DNA of 64,000 nt from Hexactinellida sp. DTS-2022 (taxonomy: Eukaryota; Porifera; Hexactinellida): assembly GCA_028753945.1 (NCBI GenBank), contig JAPNXP010000002.1:3720001-3784000 (forward strand), read 5' to 3'. This document shows, piece by piece, positions 31,796 to 43,724 of the stretch. The first letter of the stretch is position 1. Every line of letters begins with the position of its first letter. Both the position numbers and the translations under genes were made by a program. Below the pieces are notes generated by a model. It was not told the DNA's origin and did no database searches. It saw nothing but the letters and a program-made list of their open reading frames with translations.

Positions 31796-31871
31796 CACTT
31801 CGTCGCTTGGACACTTCGTCGCAGGACATTTCGTCCCGGACATTTCGTCGCTTGAACACTTCGTCGCTCGG
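31796..31871. repeat. minisatellite, GGACACTTCGTCGC type, five units
   Basis: Units of 14-16 bp (GGACACTTCGTCGCTT, GGACACTTCGTCGCA, GGACATTTCGTCCC, GGACATTTCGTCGCTT, GAACACTTCGTCGCTC). The open frame across it on the minus strand results from the repeat. Confidence 0.85.
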
Positions 31872-32229
31872 AAACCTTAGTTTCAAATATTTGATTTTCC
31901 ATTCACTGGATATATCAGGTGTCAATCTACAACTTTGTTGAATCATACACCTCAAATCACATTTTTGTTTTTGTTTACTCTTGTCATTAGTTACTTTAAT
32001 GACTATATAGGATCGACTTTTAAAATGTCCGTAACTTGAAAACTAATGATGCGTTACTCCTGAAACTTGATATACAACAAAATATAGCATTTTAATAGAT
32101 AGAATAAAATACTCATGAGCAATCATTCAATTTTGGCCCGACGAGCTATGTAGAGCCTTAAATGAGAGTATAAATATGAACAAAAACTTATCAATTATAT
32201 TTTCATTACCACAAGTTTCCGATGACTAC
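31872..32229. other. unassigned stretch
   Basis: AT-rich, no recognisable coding or repeat signal until the FLYWCH/MULE relic begins. Confidence 0.4.
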
Positions 32230-33445
32230 ACCTTTAGTAATTCAGATTCAAGTCAAGAAAAATAAAGAGAAAGCTTGTATCGAAGGGTTTTCGATACAAG
32301 CGTTTGTATACTCTTAAAAATGTTCTCCCCAACTATCACATTGGGTTTGCGAAAAACGTGGCACATGTAAAGCCCGTCTAACTACTAACGATCGAATTGT
32401 TGTTAAACCCTGCAAATTAGCTGATATCTACTCATCCCATTCACATGGACCAGATCCTACTAGATTGGAAATTATTCAAAGCATTACTAAATGAAAAATC
32501 GAGCAACAAATTCTGTAGACAGTACAAGATCAATTTTCGCTAGTGGAGTGGGAACATTGAGTAACTCAGTAATCTCTGCGCTACCAAAATTTGATTCTGT
32601 GAAACGTACAATACGTCGCATAAAATCTTCTACAACAGATAATGTCAGTAAACTACAATGGCCGAGGAAATCTTAATAGCAGAAAAATACAAATATACTC
32701 TAAAAGGACAGCCATTTTTGTTATTTGACTCAGGTATATTGGCGATATAAATAGGTTAATGATCTTTGGGAGTCCTAAAATGCTCTCACTATTGCGTGAT
32801 GCAAGCAATTGGTTTGCTGATGGAACTTCTAAAGTTGTACCCAGCCAATTATTCCAAATTTATACAATTCATTTCGAAAAAGATGGATATACTATCCATC
32901 TGCATATATGCGCTACTGAAACACAAGCGTGTAACTATATACAATAATCTCTTCTAACAACAAATCGAACTTGAAACCGGACTAAACCCATCACATATCA
33001 TGGTGGATTTTGAAAAGGCTACGCTCAATGCTTTAAAAGAAAATTTCATTGCAGTTATTTTGGGTGTTTTTTTCCATTTAGCGCAAAATGTTTTCCGCCA
33101 AATTCAATCAAATGGGTTGACATCACAATATTTAGAAGATGAAGAATTTTCAATCAAATGAAAATGCTACCGAGTCTTGCCTTTGTACCAGAACACGATG
33201 TAATCGATTCTTTCACCATGCTTATTGCGGATTTTCCAGAATCAGCTAAAGGTATAGCAGAATATTTTGAGACCAACTATATGGGCATGACTCCCTGACC
33301 AAAGCAGAAGGCTACCTCCCTTTCCTATAAGGCTATGGAACATGTATGAGCGAGCAACATCAAGATCAGCCAGAACCAACAATTCAGTTGAAGGATGGCA
33401 TAACGCATTCTCTTCAAGAATAAACTGTTATCATCCCAATTTTGG
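32230..33445 (+). pseudogene. Mutator-like (MULE) transposase relic with FLYWCH zinc finger
   Basis: Near 32250-32400 one frame reads AFVYS, HWVCEKRGTCKARLTTND and HSHGPDP: the FLYWCH zinc-finger pattern (aromatic, WxC, CKAR, HxH). Downstream, in other frames, the MULE core follows: WFADGTSKVVPSQLFQIYTI (about 32815-32875; first Asp region), IMVDFEKATLNALKENF (second Asp, about 33000) with a GVFFHLAQNV segment, and near 33370 ARTNNSVEGWHNAFSSR. Order and words fit FLYWCH-bearing MULEs. At least four frame changes or stops divide it, so it is long dead. No terminal repeats were recognised; 9-bp duplications would be expected. Confidence 0.8.
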
Positions 33446-33499
33446 TAATAATATTGAATAATAATAGCACGGAATTTAGTTCGAGATTCACATATTTGG

Positions 33500-33620
33500 C
33501 TGTAACTCCGTAGGTATATGAGTTAGGGAGTCTAACTTTGATTTGAATAATAGCTGATAGAATAGGATGATGGTGGGGATTCATATAACAATATAAATTT
33601 TGGTTTTAAATTGCAATGAC
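33500..33620. repeat. dispersed repeat, second copy at 60217-60340
   Basis: ATTCACATATTTGGCTGTAA, then GTATATGAGTTAGGGAGTC and AATAATAGCTGATAGAATAG are shared by both loci in the same order. Confidence 0.75.
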
Positions 33621-33739
33621 CGGGGCCATAATCGTATCATCTGTCAGAGTGATCCAGGACTTTTACTGTATAGAGAAAATGAGAAATTACACCCTAACAT
33701 TAACAAAGAAGAGATTAGTAAGCAAGATATTAAGGTTAA

Positions 33740-34174
33740 CCGTAGAATGCCGGAGTGATTTTCAGAAGAATAGCATACCCTGTAGTTCTTTGTATTTAAT
33801 ATTTAGAACCAATTAATTTGAAATCAACAAGAGCACAAGAATATATCAATATGCTAGAATTTTTGAAAAATTTACTTGAGGATTTCGACAAAAAGTGATT
33901 ACACATACTTTCTATTTAAACGGATATAACGCCGTTAACATGTATTTAATCATTTGTTTCTAAACTTAAATAATGACGACTATCTTATTGGTTATCAGAT
34001 CTAAAAAATTGAACAAATCGATTTACTAAACGAAAGTTACATGATTTTAAAAAAATCGACAAATTTGTTTTTGATGAACCATGGATTACGAAAATTACAT
34101 ATATTTGAGTGATATCTATCACAACTCAGTATTAGAAAAATCATTTATACTGAATAGATATTATTTATTCTAAT
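33740..34174. mobile_element. TTAA-target MITE, family D, copy 1 (truncated)
   Basis: The left end, TTAA (33736-33739) then CCGTAGAATGCCGGAGTGA, matches the end at 40283 (reversed) and resembles 58173. The interior shares AACAAGAGCACAA and ATATAACGCCGTTAA with the other copies. The right end is missing: a pogo-type MITE fragment starts at 34176. Bases around 34060 (TTTTAAAAAAATCGAC) are the unoccupied counterpart of the insertion site at 39093. Confidence 0.78.
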
Positions 34175-34175
34175 A

Positions 34176-34355
34176 CAGTGGAACCTCGCGTATCGGGGGA
34201 CCTCCGTCCAAGCGCTCAGCGCCCCGATACGAGGGAGTGCCCCGATACGCGGGGTTCTAAGAAAACTCCAATATGTTTGGTTAACACAATTAAGTTAGCA
34301 CCTACACAACAAATCATACACATATAGTCAAAACCTAGAGTTAAGGCTGATATTT
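34176..34355. mobile_element. truncated pogo-type MITE (508-bp family)
   Basis: This begins CAGTGGAACCTCGCGTATCG after TA and follows the first 180 bp of the copies at 9792 and 45359, then breaks off. Confidence 0.85.
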
Positions 34356-34564
34356 AAGTGATTGGTTTTCCTGGCAAGCTAATTACTGGTTGGGCAAATA
34401 TACATAACGAGCCTTTCGGTTTCGGTCCCTTTGCGACAGATAGGTGCAACGCACCTCAAGTTAACGGCCACTGTGCGGCCTTACTCCTCACCCTTTCTGC
34501 CATGGAAATTGTAGAAAGGGACGTTATATACATCTCTTTATAAGATTTCCATAGATATAACTAG
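34356..34564. other. GC-richer segment of unknown origin
   Basis: An open frame of 61 codons (34358-34543) covers a stretch with TTTCGGTTTCGGTCCCTTTG; a distant echo is GGTCTCGGTCGCTTCGCAAC at about 35449. It may be part of a repeat; no function is assigned. Confidence 0.35.
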
Positions 34565-35085
34565 TTTCTCATATTATATATTTATAAATTCGAAATTCAT
34601 GTCCAGCACACTAGTTTACCCATAATCCCTGTTGAGGGCAAAATTTAGGTTGATTTTGAATTTTCATTAATTTGTTTATCTATTTTTGTCAACAACAACA
34701 ATAAATATTTGTATATAAATTTACAAATGCGAAATTCGTGTTCAGCATACAGTCAGGTTCTTTTATTATGAATATTCAAGGGACCAAAAATTATGTTCAT
34801 AATAGAGAAACTTCATAATAAGCGAACTCAAATTAATACAAACCCTATGCAAGTTGCTAAATTGGGACCATAGGGCTTGTTTATAATAAAAAATCTTCAT
34901 ATTAAGCAGACGAAATCTTGTTCATAATAAGCAGACCTGACTGTACTTGTTTATCTATAATACCCGTTGAGAGCAAACGTTTAGGTTGATTTTGAATTTT
35001 CATTAATTTGTTTACTTAATTGTGTCAACAACAACAACAAATATTCATATTTGTAAACGAAATTCGAATTCAGCATACTTGTATA
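34565..35085. repeat. tandem repeat of the 141-bp type, split by a MITE
   Basis: About three units of the satellite seen at 1763-2206. The second unit is interrupted after CAGCATA by the TA-target MITE 34750-34943 and resumes with CTTGTTTATCTATAATACCC. The uninterrupted sequence is found at about 1815. Confidence 0.8.
34750..34943. mobile_element. pogo-type MITE, 194 bp, CAGTCAGG ends
   Basis: Ends CAGTCAGGTTC and CAGTCAGGTCTGC (reverse complement), flanked by TA (34748-34749, 34944-34945). TTCATAATA words recur inside. The empty site is visible in sister units of the satellite (CAGCATACTTGTTTAT). Confidence 0.9.
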
Positions 35086-35868
35086 CAAATTAGAACATTT
35101 AAAGTTAGTTCATATATCTTATAAATGCGGTTTCTATTCCCCCATCACTTTAATACAATCCGGACAAACTAACAAACAATCGAGATTTAATAATATTTAT
35201 TATTGATGAAATAAATGAGAAGATCAAGGAGGTATTTAGTAAGAAATCCGCGCTGTGTAATTCGGGAGTCATTACTATTTTTTCAAATACAAGTTAGCCT
35301 GGGAATATTGTTACAACTAGGCGGGTGCCAAATTATGTTTATATGTTAGCCGTTATAATTAGAATATATTAGAATGTTATCAGATATTTCTATTCAATTC
35401 TATTGAGAACCGCTTACCATTCTATATTAATCATTATGAAGCCATCGGTCTCGGTCGCTTCGCAACCGAGCAGCAAAGTGGGTTTCTCATGTTTTAAAAT
35501 TATGTCTTATATACAATACTTGTAATTTTATAGTTATTATCTGTTGACAATTCTCTAATGCCTGGATTAGAACCAACTCTGTACATGCACGTGTTTCTCT
35601 TTCCCTCTCTCCACCGCATGTATACATTCCTGAAGTGAGTCATTTATTTCCTTCCAATTACTTCATTCAGTCGGACACACGGGACAGTCTTTTCTGGTCT
35701 TAAAGAGAGTAATTTGTACTGTGCAGTGTGCATCCTTGCTATCCGAACCCCCGCTATACGAACAGGAGATACCAAATATTTTTTGTATAAAGTGGAAAAC
35801 ATCATTATTAATTGTATTTTACATTGCAATTATACAAGGATAAGTCTCAGACAAGTATTTGGGTAGTA
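35086..35868. other. unassigned stretch
   Basis: At 35735-35770 a pogo-MITE-like half end occurs (GCTATCCGAACCCCCGCTAT). No gene is seen. Confidence 0.4.
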
Positions 35869-36044
35869 CAGTTGAAACCGGATATTTTTAACACCGGATA
35901 TTTTTAACAATCGGATATTTTTAACACATTTTCTTGTAAATAATTAATTATTGTTGTTGTTATAAAATCGGTTATTTTTAACTATCGGATATTTTTAACA
36001 AATTTTCGTGTAAAGAATGTGTTAAAAATATCCGGTTTCAACTG
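35869..36044. mobile_element. TA-target MITE, 176 bp, CAGTTGAAACCGG ends
   Basis: Both ends read CAGTTGAAACCGGATATTTT inward, flanked by TA (35867-35868, 36045-36046). Five or more copies of GGATATTTTTAACA fill most of it. Confidence 0.92.
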
Positions 36045-36089
36045 TACGTACATAACATACCTAATGTTATGGTTGAAGTATTTTAGCTG

Positions 36090-36353
36090 TCACCTGCGTA
36101 CTTAAACCAAATAATAACCGAGTTCTTCTTGATAGTTTTCTAGATTACGTACTAACCGAATTAAAATACATACATTTTGTTTACTTGGGAATATAAATTG
36201 TTACGTCTTATCCGAGGTACGTCTTATTTGAGTACGTATTAACCGAATCATTTATTATGGATCAGATAGGAGATAAAAACGGTTATTAGCGAATAGTACG
36301 TTATATCCGAGGGTACGTCTTATGCCGAATACGTACTAAGCGACTTCCACTGT
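36090..36353. mobile_element. pogo-type MITE, right end only
   Basis: The right end in reverse complement reads CAGTGGAAGTCGCTTAGTAC. Internal words (GTACGTCTTATCCGAGG, ACGTACTAACCGAA) repeat. The left terminus is not recognisable. Confidence 0.6.
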
Positions 36354-38094
36354 ATCCTCTGTTGTAGCTTAATCAAATTTCTATACTATACTGATCCATA
36401 CTAGCCAGGAAAAGAGAATTAAATATGCAAAATTATTTTTTCGAATAGTAAACTTACATTATAAAATGTTACTTACTCTAGTTTAGATCTGTTTGTGTCG
36501 TAAGGTATTTTCATTTTAGGTTAAAAATTTCTTAAAAATTTTTGGGACCTTATTGTCGAAAACATTCTTCTTCGAAATAAAAAATTAAGGATGCTTCGAC
36601 CGAAATCACTATTAACTCTATGAGAGATTTCGAGTTTCTGATCTTTTGTAAACCTTTTGAATCGAAACATAAATGCTTTTTAACTACTAAGAGTATTTGC
36701 ATTTCAGTATAACTTACATTGTTCTATTTTCGGCATGCTGTTGAATGCTTTAGAAATAAGGCTTCCATAGCAATAACACTGTCGTGTTGAAATTTACTTA
36801 ATTAATTTGAGGGAACTATGGAAGCTACAGTTTCAAAAACTTCTGGGTTATTTCTTAATTCAGAAATCATATTCAAACCCCGCAGTTATTTTATTTATCT
36901 AATCTTGCCATTGATCGATCCACTACAGCAAAGAAACGTTACCATTACTAACTTTGACTTGTGAGTATTGACTCTTGAGGTTCGTGTCTTCTTATTACAT
37001 AAGATTTATGGTTTTGCATATATTATATCAGGGATTTCAACCTGGGAACGAAAAAGGCCTCCTTGGGAGGGCTCACGAAACGATTATCTTTATTGAAAGA
37101 ATGTAAAATTATTTAATTATTCATTAAATACAATATATACTGGTATCATCAATTGTGAAGTGAATAGATTGGATTTTTGGACCTGTTGTCTCTCAAAATC
37201 TTAGCCTAGGGTTACTCTAGTTCTTGAAAAAGCAGTTCCAACTCTACATCAAATATTTTGGTGATTATATTAGAGGTACGACAATAAAATCTATCCCATG
37301 AAGGTGTAGTGCGAATGTTCACAGATGCAAAAGTTAAAAGCCCCTCTGACTTTCTATTATATTGATTATTTGTTTCTACAATTTAGATTTCATTTACGTC
37401 TCCACGAAACATGGCTCGAAATTTCAACAAATCTTTCGCTGGAAGCAGCTTTTCTAAAGTAAATTTTTATTGATATGTTTATCTACGCTAACCGGCCAAA
37501 AGTATTTGAACATCAATTATTTGTATTTTTACATTCAGGCTCTTAGGAGCATAATAACAATGGTAGATTCTTCAAAACTGCAATTTACATAAAACAATAT
37601 GTAAAGTATTATAAAATAGCAAAGATTTTGAATTTAGAATTATGTGGAGGTGTTAAACTCATTAACTATTTAATTAGCTAATTAAATAGATAATTTCAGA
37701 TCATTAAAATGCAATGAGAATATAGAACTTCTGATTGCAGATTTGAATTCCACATGTTCGAATTACTCTAGGTGCATAATTTCAAATCATCACGATTATA
37801 TTCAACTGAGATACACCCACATTACCATTTGTGCCACTTGTGCCACAATTGGCACGTGGCAGAGATACTTATGCCACTTCATAGATATTTTCTAAATGAC
37901 TTGAAATCCCAATTTTTTATAATTTATTACTATAGTAAGATATTTATCGTCATTTCAGAGTTGTTTAAACAGTAGTTAAACTAATAGATGCGTTTATAAA
38001 TATTATCAACATCGAATAAAATTTTAAATACCTAATATTTAAACACTTAAACCTCCAACATCCGGACCTCTCAGATAGCCAAGGTTTCCAAGTG
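36354..38094. other. unassigned AT-rich stretch
   Basis: A fragment GGCCAAAAGTATTTGAACAT at 37495 resembles a Tc1-type end. No gene or complete element is recognised. Confidence 0.4.
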
Positions 38095-38285
38095 TATGTT
38101 AATCCCTTGGGAATTCCCATGGGATTTCCAATATGGGATTTGAATGGAAATTATTTTAACCCATGGGAATCCTGATAGAAACCAACTTGTGATAATACTT
38201 GGGAATTCCCACAGAAAGGGAATTGTGTTGTGTCGGGAATTAAAATTCCCTTCACACCGCAACCCTACATCTTCGGGTACCTCCC
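38095..38285. repeat. GGGAATTCCC-rich segment
   Basis: Several copies of TGGGAATTCCCA or GGAAT halves in about 160 bp give a weakly palindromic stretch, likely a decayed MITE. Confidence 0.45.
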
Positions 38286-38504
38286 ACAACCGGGTATCTC
38301 TAGTGTGAATAGTGAAGCAAATATGTATTCATTTGACCAATAATATATTTGGATGAACTTACTATACGACAAATACATATCCCTACTATCTACTATCTCT
38401 AAATCATCATTTTTGTTTTTTTGGAAATGTAGAACCGCTTTGTTACCACTAAATCTTAAAAATTATCGAAAATATCCATAAAAAAGAGAATTAATTGTAT
38501 GAAA

Positions 38505-38635
38505 ATCATAGATAAACCGCGTAAAACGAGTTGAGGATCGCGTAAAAAATTTTTGGACATAAAAAATTGTTCCGCGTAAAACGAAAACGCGTAAAAAAAC
38601 CGCGTAAAACGAGGATATTACTGTAATGTCTTCTA
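38505..38635. mobile_element. pogo-type MITE fragment, CCGCGTAAAACGA words
   Basis: Repeated CGCGTAAAACGA in the same orientation ends at CAGTAATATCCTCG (reverse complement). Immediately right, the sequence is the right part of TTAA family E (TAATGTCTTCTATTATAT), so this element entered a TA in an older family E copy. A similar fragment in the mirror context is at 40310-40384. Confidence 0.6.
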
Positions 38636-38717
38636 TTATATATGTGATAATCAAACACCTAACTTCATAACGAAATTTATGTGTTTTTTTGCCAGAATCT
38701 GTCGAAATTTAACCTAA
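38636..38717. mobile_element. right end of a TTAA family E element
   Basis: This matches 19275-19359 through GAAATTTATGTGTTTTTTT and ends AAATTTAACC, directly followed by family D (copy 2). Confidence 0.7.
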
Positions 38718-40283
38718 CTGTAGACTGCCTAACTGATACACGTTGTAACAGAAGGAAAAAAGGTCGGTTAAATAAATCAAATCGCAAGAAAATTCTGATT
38801 TTGAGATGGTTTCGTACTCTCTATCGATTTAATTCAAAAAATCATAATTTTCAGAAATTCTTATAATGACGTAGCATAAAAGTCAACTGCTCCACTTGCC
38901 TGCCACTAGCTTTTTGTTAATTCTAAATGCTATAATTTCACCGTAGATAAACCCGAAAGAGGATATTAGACTAAATAATATCTATTTAGTATAGTGTATT
39001 TGGTTTGACTAATATAGAGTTGTGATAGATATAACTCAAATATATGTATTTTTTCGTAATCCATGGTTCATCAAAAAATATTGTCGATTTTTTTAAGGTT
39101 CAGGGATACTCTAGAGCACTTCTACCAAATATATTTACCCGAATTGATAATTTTTTTACAGCGGATTTACTTCATCTTCTAGATGGCAAAAATGCAATAA
39201 TAATCGATCTAGGTAACTCAGTGAATTTTTTTTCTTTCTATAAAATCGTATTTTGGGTAACTGATAAGTTTTTTCATGTTAATGATTAAGAGAAGATTGT
39301 TGTTGCATTGAATTGAGAAACTTCTAAACTATCATATGAGTGCAAGAATTATTTTAATCACATATGAGTCAAATTTTTCATCAATAAATGTGGACATCAC
39401 TTTTTTCATCATCAATAAATTAAAGAATAAGAAAAAGAAAAGTTACAAATGAAATCGCTGCACTCATATGTTAGAACTAATTGAGAGCTGTCCAAAACCG
39501 TTGAGATTTTGTTTCTAGGTGGTATATGAGTCATATAATGACTTCCGCAATGGCAATAATTGTGTTTGGAGATAGCGGGGTTTGAAAAAAAGAATCCCCA
39601 GTGGCAGTGGCTTAGGTGGAGGACACTAAAAAGTTTGTATCATTGAAAGTTTTCAATATTTTCCATAAGATTTGAAATTAAGATACGATATATGCTGTTC
39701 TATCCAAATATAAGATAAAACCTATATGTGGCTATGTTCCGAAATTATCAAGTTTCTATGGTATACTGCAACCGGCAACCAACACCAGAACCCCAATATT
39801 TTTTCTAAACTCGAAGTGAGTCAAACTGGAGAAATAATTGGAATTTTTCTTCGAAATTTCGTGAGAGTCCACATGGGTATCCACACAATCCGAAAATGCA
39901 ATAAAAACGAGATTTACCATAGTTTGGGATTTTATCGAAATTTTGGGATTTTGTAGAGTATAACTGAAATCAAAATGATGTAACTTTCGTAATTGAATCG
40001 GATTTGTTCAATTTTTGAGATCTGATGACTAATTATATAGTCGTCATTGTTCAAGTTTAGAAACAAAGGATTACTTACATGTTAACTGCGTTATATCGAT
40101 TTAAAGAGAAAGGATGTGTCATCACTCTTTGTTGAAATCCTCTTGTAAATTTTTTCAAAAATTGTAGCATGTTGATACATTATTGTGCTCTTGTTGCAAT
40201 TTCAAATTAATAGGTTCTAAGCATTAAATACAAAGAACTACAGGGTATGTTATTTTCCTGAAAGTCACTCCGGCAGTATACGG
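38718..40283. mobile_element. TTAA-target MITE, family D, copy 2, carrying a nested family B element
   Basis: Ends CTGTAGACTGCC (left) and CCGTATACTGCCGGAGTGA (right in reverse complement), with TTAA at 40284-40287 and a degenerate CTAA at the left. It is interrupted at 39097-39966 by family B. The uninterrupted equivalent is at 34060 (copy 1). Confidence 0.82.
39097..39966. mobile_element. TTAA-target MITE, family B, copy 1, about 870 bp
   Basis: The left end GGTTCAGGGATACTCTAGAG follows TTAA (39093-39096); the right end (TTTTGTAGAGTATAACTGAA) is decayed. The interior is collinear with 42256-44884 without that copy's two insertions, so it supplies their empty sites (TTTTAATCACATATGAGTC at 39350). 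Confidence 0.85.
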
Positions 40284-40309
40284 TTAATATGTGCTACTAT
40301 GAGATTAGA

Positions 40310-40384
40310 ACGTTTTTTTACGCGATTTCGTTTACGCGGGCATTTCAAGGAACGCATCTACCGCGTAAAAGAGGGATACCTGCA
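40310..40384. mobile_element. pogo-type MITE fragment
   Basis: In reverse complement it starts GCAGGTATCCCTCTTTTACG, a Tigger/pogo-like end. To its right, 40385-40480 is the reverse complement of 19175-19275 (family E left part). Together with 38505-38717 this shows a split, rearranged family E copy. Confidence 0.55.
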
Positions 40385-40649
40385 TAGCTATATCGAAACT
40401 GAAAACGAAATAGAAATAAGTTCTATAAATTCGATTTTATGAGGCGTGCAGTTTTATGGTAATAAAAAAGTCCCATAGAAGTTTAGTGAGCTATAGAATC
40501 TCAAAATTATTGCTATCAACCTAATTCAACTGCTAATATGTATTTAGTTGCATAACAATATTTATAATAACAACTTTACATTTAATTATGTAATATTTAT
40601 ATATCTATCTCTTTAGGTTTCAACAATACTCGCCAGTCACAATAGGAAG

Positions 40650-40971
40650 AATTAAATTTACCGTCTCTGAAATGATCACGAAGGAATTTAAAATTTAATT
40701 TGAAGCTCTGGATCTGCGTATTCAACATATGGAGTCTAAGAATTGATTATTGGAGGCTAAAACATGCAAGTAGAGGCGTCCATGACCACCATTGTTTATG
40801 AAAGCCTTTGAAACACTTACAGCGGGAAGCCATCGAAACAATTACAGCGAAGAATGCTGTCCTTGAGGATGAGATTCGAGTGCTCAATGCTAGATTTAAC
40901 ACCATGAGCGATGAATACGATAATGTTTGCGCATTATTAATGACATTCATACATCAATTTCGTCTAATTTG
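40650..40971 (+). pseudogene. decayed coiled-coil protein fragment
   Basis: One frame reads FEALDLRIQHMESKN, stop, LLEAKT, and after a short gap REAIETITAKNAVLEDEIRV continues through NARFNTMSDEYDNVCALLMT to a stop at about 40971. The heptad-like spacing suggests a coiled coil. At least two stops. No family recognised; a fragment of similar character is at 50183-50617. Confidence 0.4.
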
Positions 40972-42251
40972 AATCATCTTAATGTTCATGCTAACGTTTC
41001 ACACAAAATTACTTTTATGTTTTATACTGAGTGCATATCATTAAAGAAATTAGTATTATACTTATTAAAGGAAATTATTTTTAAATGTATTACAGGATAA
41101 CTGTTTTCGCAAAAAATTCGTGGGTTCATAATGAGCGTATTCGTTTACAGTACATAATGGATTTAATCAATATGTGCCATCTTGAAAAGTGGCTTTCTTT
41201 TATCCGGCATTTTGCACGCAGTTGTTTGTCATTTGGAAATGAGTATAATATTGCTATGTTTACATATCAATAATTTTAGGAAATATAGTAGATATTTGAG
41301 AATGCAACAATTTCAATTTATTTTTATCCGACGAAAGTTTTCGATTGGCAATACTGACACTTGACAGTAAGTATAATTGTATAGGTTTAAAATATTTATA
41401 ACCATTATGTATTCTCACAAAACCCCAGAAAGGTGGCAATAGTATAATTGTTTTTGTGTTGATCTTGTTTCTTTGTTTATTAATTACTATATACTTAGTT
41501 ATTTTCTTTGAATTAATGAGAAAGAGTTGGAACAAGCTTAGTATAAGTAATACACGTACTAAGGAGATAGTAATGAACAGTGAGTCGTGTAATTATCATC
41601 AAAAACCAGATAATTATATTGCCCGAATGTGCTTCCTAGTTTTCTTTACTGTGACGAATGTACTATAGTATGTTGGCCTAGTTCTAATCTCACTGTGTAT
41701 ATTTGTTTATTTCCTCGTAGACGTAGCCCTGGCAAGGGCTATATGGTTGATGGGCTGAAGGTTGGCAAGAAGGTGTGGAGTAACTGTTTAGTTTAAACTG
41801 TGGTTAAAATTTTTTATTAACAAACTACTGACTCATCTTTTACACCTTTCAAGATAGTTTTTGGTCCTTAATTAACTCAAATGTTGTCATTCTGACCACA
41901 ATTTATATTTTACCATTGATTCATCATAGAATTCTGAATATTATGGGATAAGGAAAATTCTAATTAAAGGTTTAATTCAAACCAAAAATTGTGGTTAAAA
42001 TATGATTATTTACTCATACTTCAACTTCAGTAAACGGTTAAGAATATATATTGCTGTTGCTACAATAGTAACGGTGGTCAAATGAGATCGGTAACACCAA
42101 ATACGAACAAATAAAGTCAAGAAAACGGACCTTGTGAAGTGAACCCTCGCTAAGTTACCGAAACCGAAAGTCGTACTAAATAGCTGCAAATTTGAGGCTA
42201 GTTTGATTTCTAAATCTATCGAGTAAAGGTAAAAATTGAACAACTCACATA
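40972..42251. other. unassigned stretch; right part is probably 3' flank of the MULE
   Basis: No gene is recognised. Bases about 42000-42251 directly continue the Mutator-like relic on the minus strand across the family B insertion. Confidence 0.45.
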
Positions 42252-42511
42252 TTAAGGTTCAGGTATACTCGAGAGCACTTCTACCTAATATATTTAACGA
42301 ATTAATTAAATTTTTCAGCGGATTTACTTCATCTTCTAGATGGCAAAAATGCAATAATATACGATCTAGGTAACTCAGTGAATTTTTTTTCTTCTATAAA
42401 ATCCTATTTGCGGAACGGATAAGTTTTTCCTCTTAATGATTAATAATAGATTGTTGTTGCATTGCATGGAGAAACTTCTAATCTCTCATATGAGTGCAAG
42501 AATTCTTTTAA

Positions 42512-43407
42512 CGGTGTCCGGATAGGGATTCAGACAAATTACAATGGTAAATTTGTATTGCTTCTTCATAACTACTTGTGATTCATAACAAGTATCTTCG
42601 AAGGCATTTCTAAGAATAACTGCACTTTTAAAAATTCAAATTTCAAAATGTAGGAAATTATAAATAGAATTTCTAAAAATGGCTTCTAATTGACCGTAAC
42701 ATAGTCTAATAGTCTATAATCTTTTGTAGAAGCACTTCCCAACTTCTAACTAGTTGTTGTATAAGAAATTGAGTTTCTTAGAAACCTATCGAACTAGCGA
42801 TAACAATGAATTTAATTTTTTCTCCTCGATTTTTTTACAGTTTTCGATTCAAAGTCCACATTTCTTCAATTTATTGGGAAATTTCACACATTCTGTTCCT
42901 ATATTCAATCCCAAATCATAAATTACTCATTCTACTTCCTATTTCTTTTCGATATAGTTATGTTATTGACAATGCAGTTGAGTTTGTAAAGATAACTCAA
43001 TCCATTTCATCAAAACTAAGCTTTCTAAATCAATTTTATTATTCTTTGAAACAAGCATTTGAAAATTAAGTGTTTATTTGTTCTAATTTCTCAATATAGT
43101 CACTTACTAACATTTCATCTTGATTCTAAAGTGTCTTAGTATTCCCCCCCAATATATTACTTCTAGAAAAAACAAGATAATGTCTACTATTACTCATACT
43201 CTACTGTAAAATTTCAATGATATCGGCAAAATTTGTAATCTTTACCATATATGGAGGTGTTGCAACGTCATATTGTGACACTTATGAATGACAAAATCAA
43301 AATTAAGATTGGAGGACAAATATTTATGTCATTGAGTGTATATTTATTTTTAAAAAAAATTCCGGTGGAATAAAAGAATTTCTGTAATTAGCCCTGTCCG
43401 GACACCG
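42512..43407. mobile_element. TTAA-target MITE, family C, 896 bp, nested in family B
   Basis: Ends CGGTGTCCGGATAGGGATT and CGGTGTCCGGACAGGGCTA, TTAA at 42508-42511 and 43408-43411. The host sequence is uninterrupted in copy 1 (39350). It contains CCATATATGG at 43245-43254. No significant ORF. Confidence 0.92.
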
Positions 43408-43724
43408 TTAATCACTTATGAGTCCAATTTTTCAGCAATAAATGTGGCCATTACTTTTTTCATCATCAATAAATTAAATAAAAATAAAAATAAAAGTCAC
43501 AAATGAAATCGTTGCACTCATGCTATAGAACTAATTGAGAGCAGTCCAAATCCGTTGAGATTTTGTTTCTAGGTGGTATATGAGTCATAATACGACTTCC
43601 CCAATGGCAATAATTGTGTTTGGAGATAGCGGGTTTTGAAAAAATGTGTCCCCTATTGAAGTGGCTTAGGTGGATGACACTAAAAAGTGTGTATAATTGA
43701 AAGTTTTTCAATATTTGAATTTAC

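Noticed and set aside
34358-34543. GC-richer 61-codon frame as a gene fragment
   Set aside because: No recognisable family, it begins at a broken MITE, and a related fragment nearby suggests a repeat.
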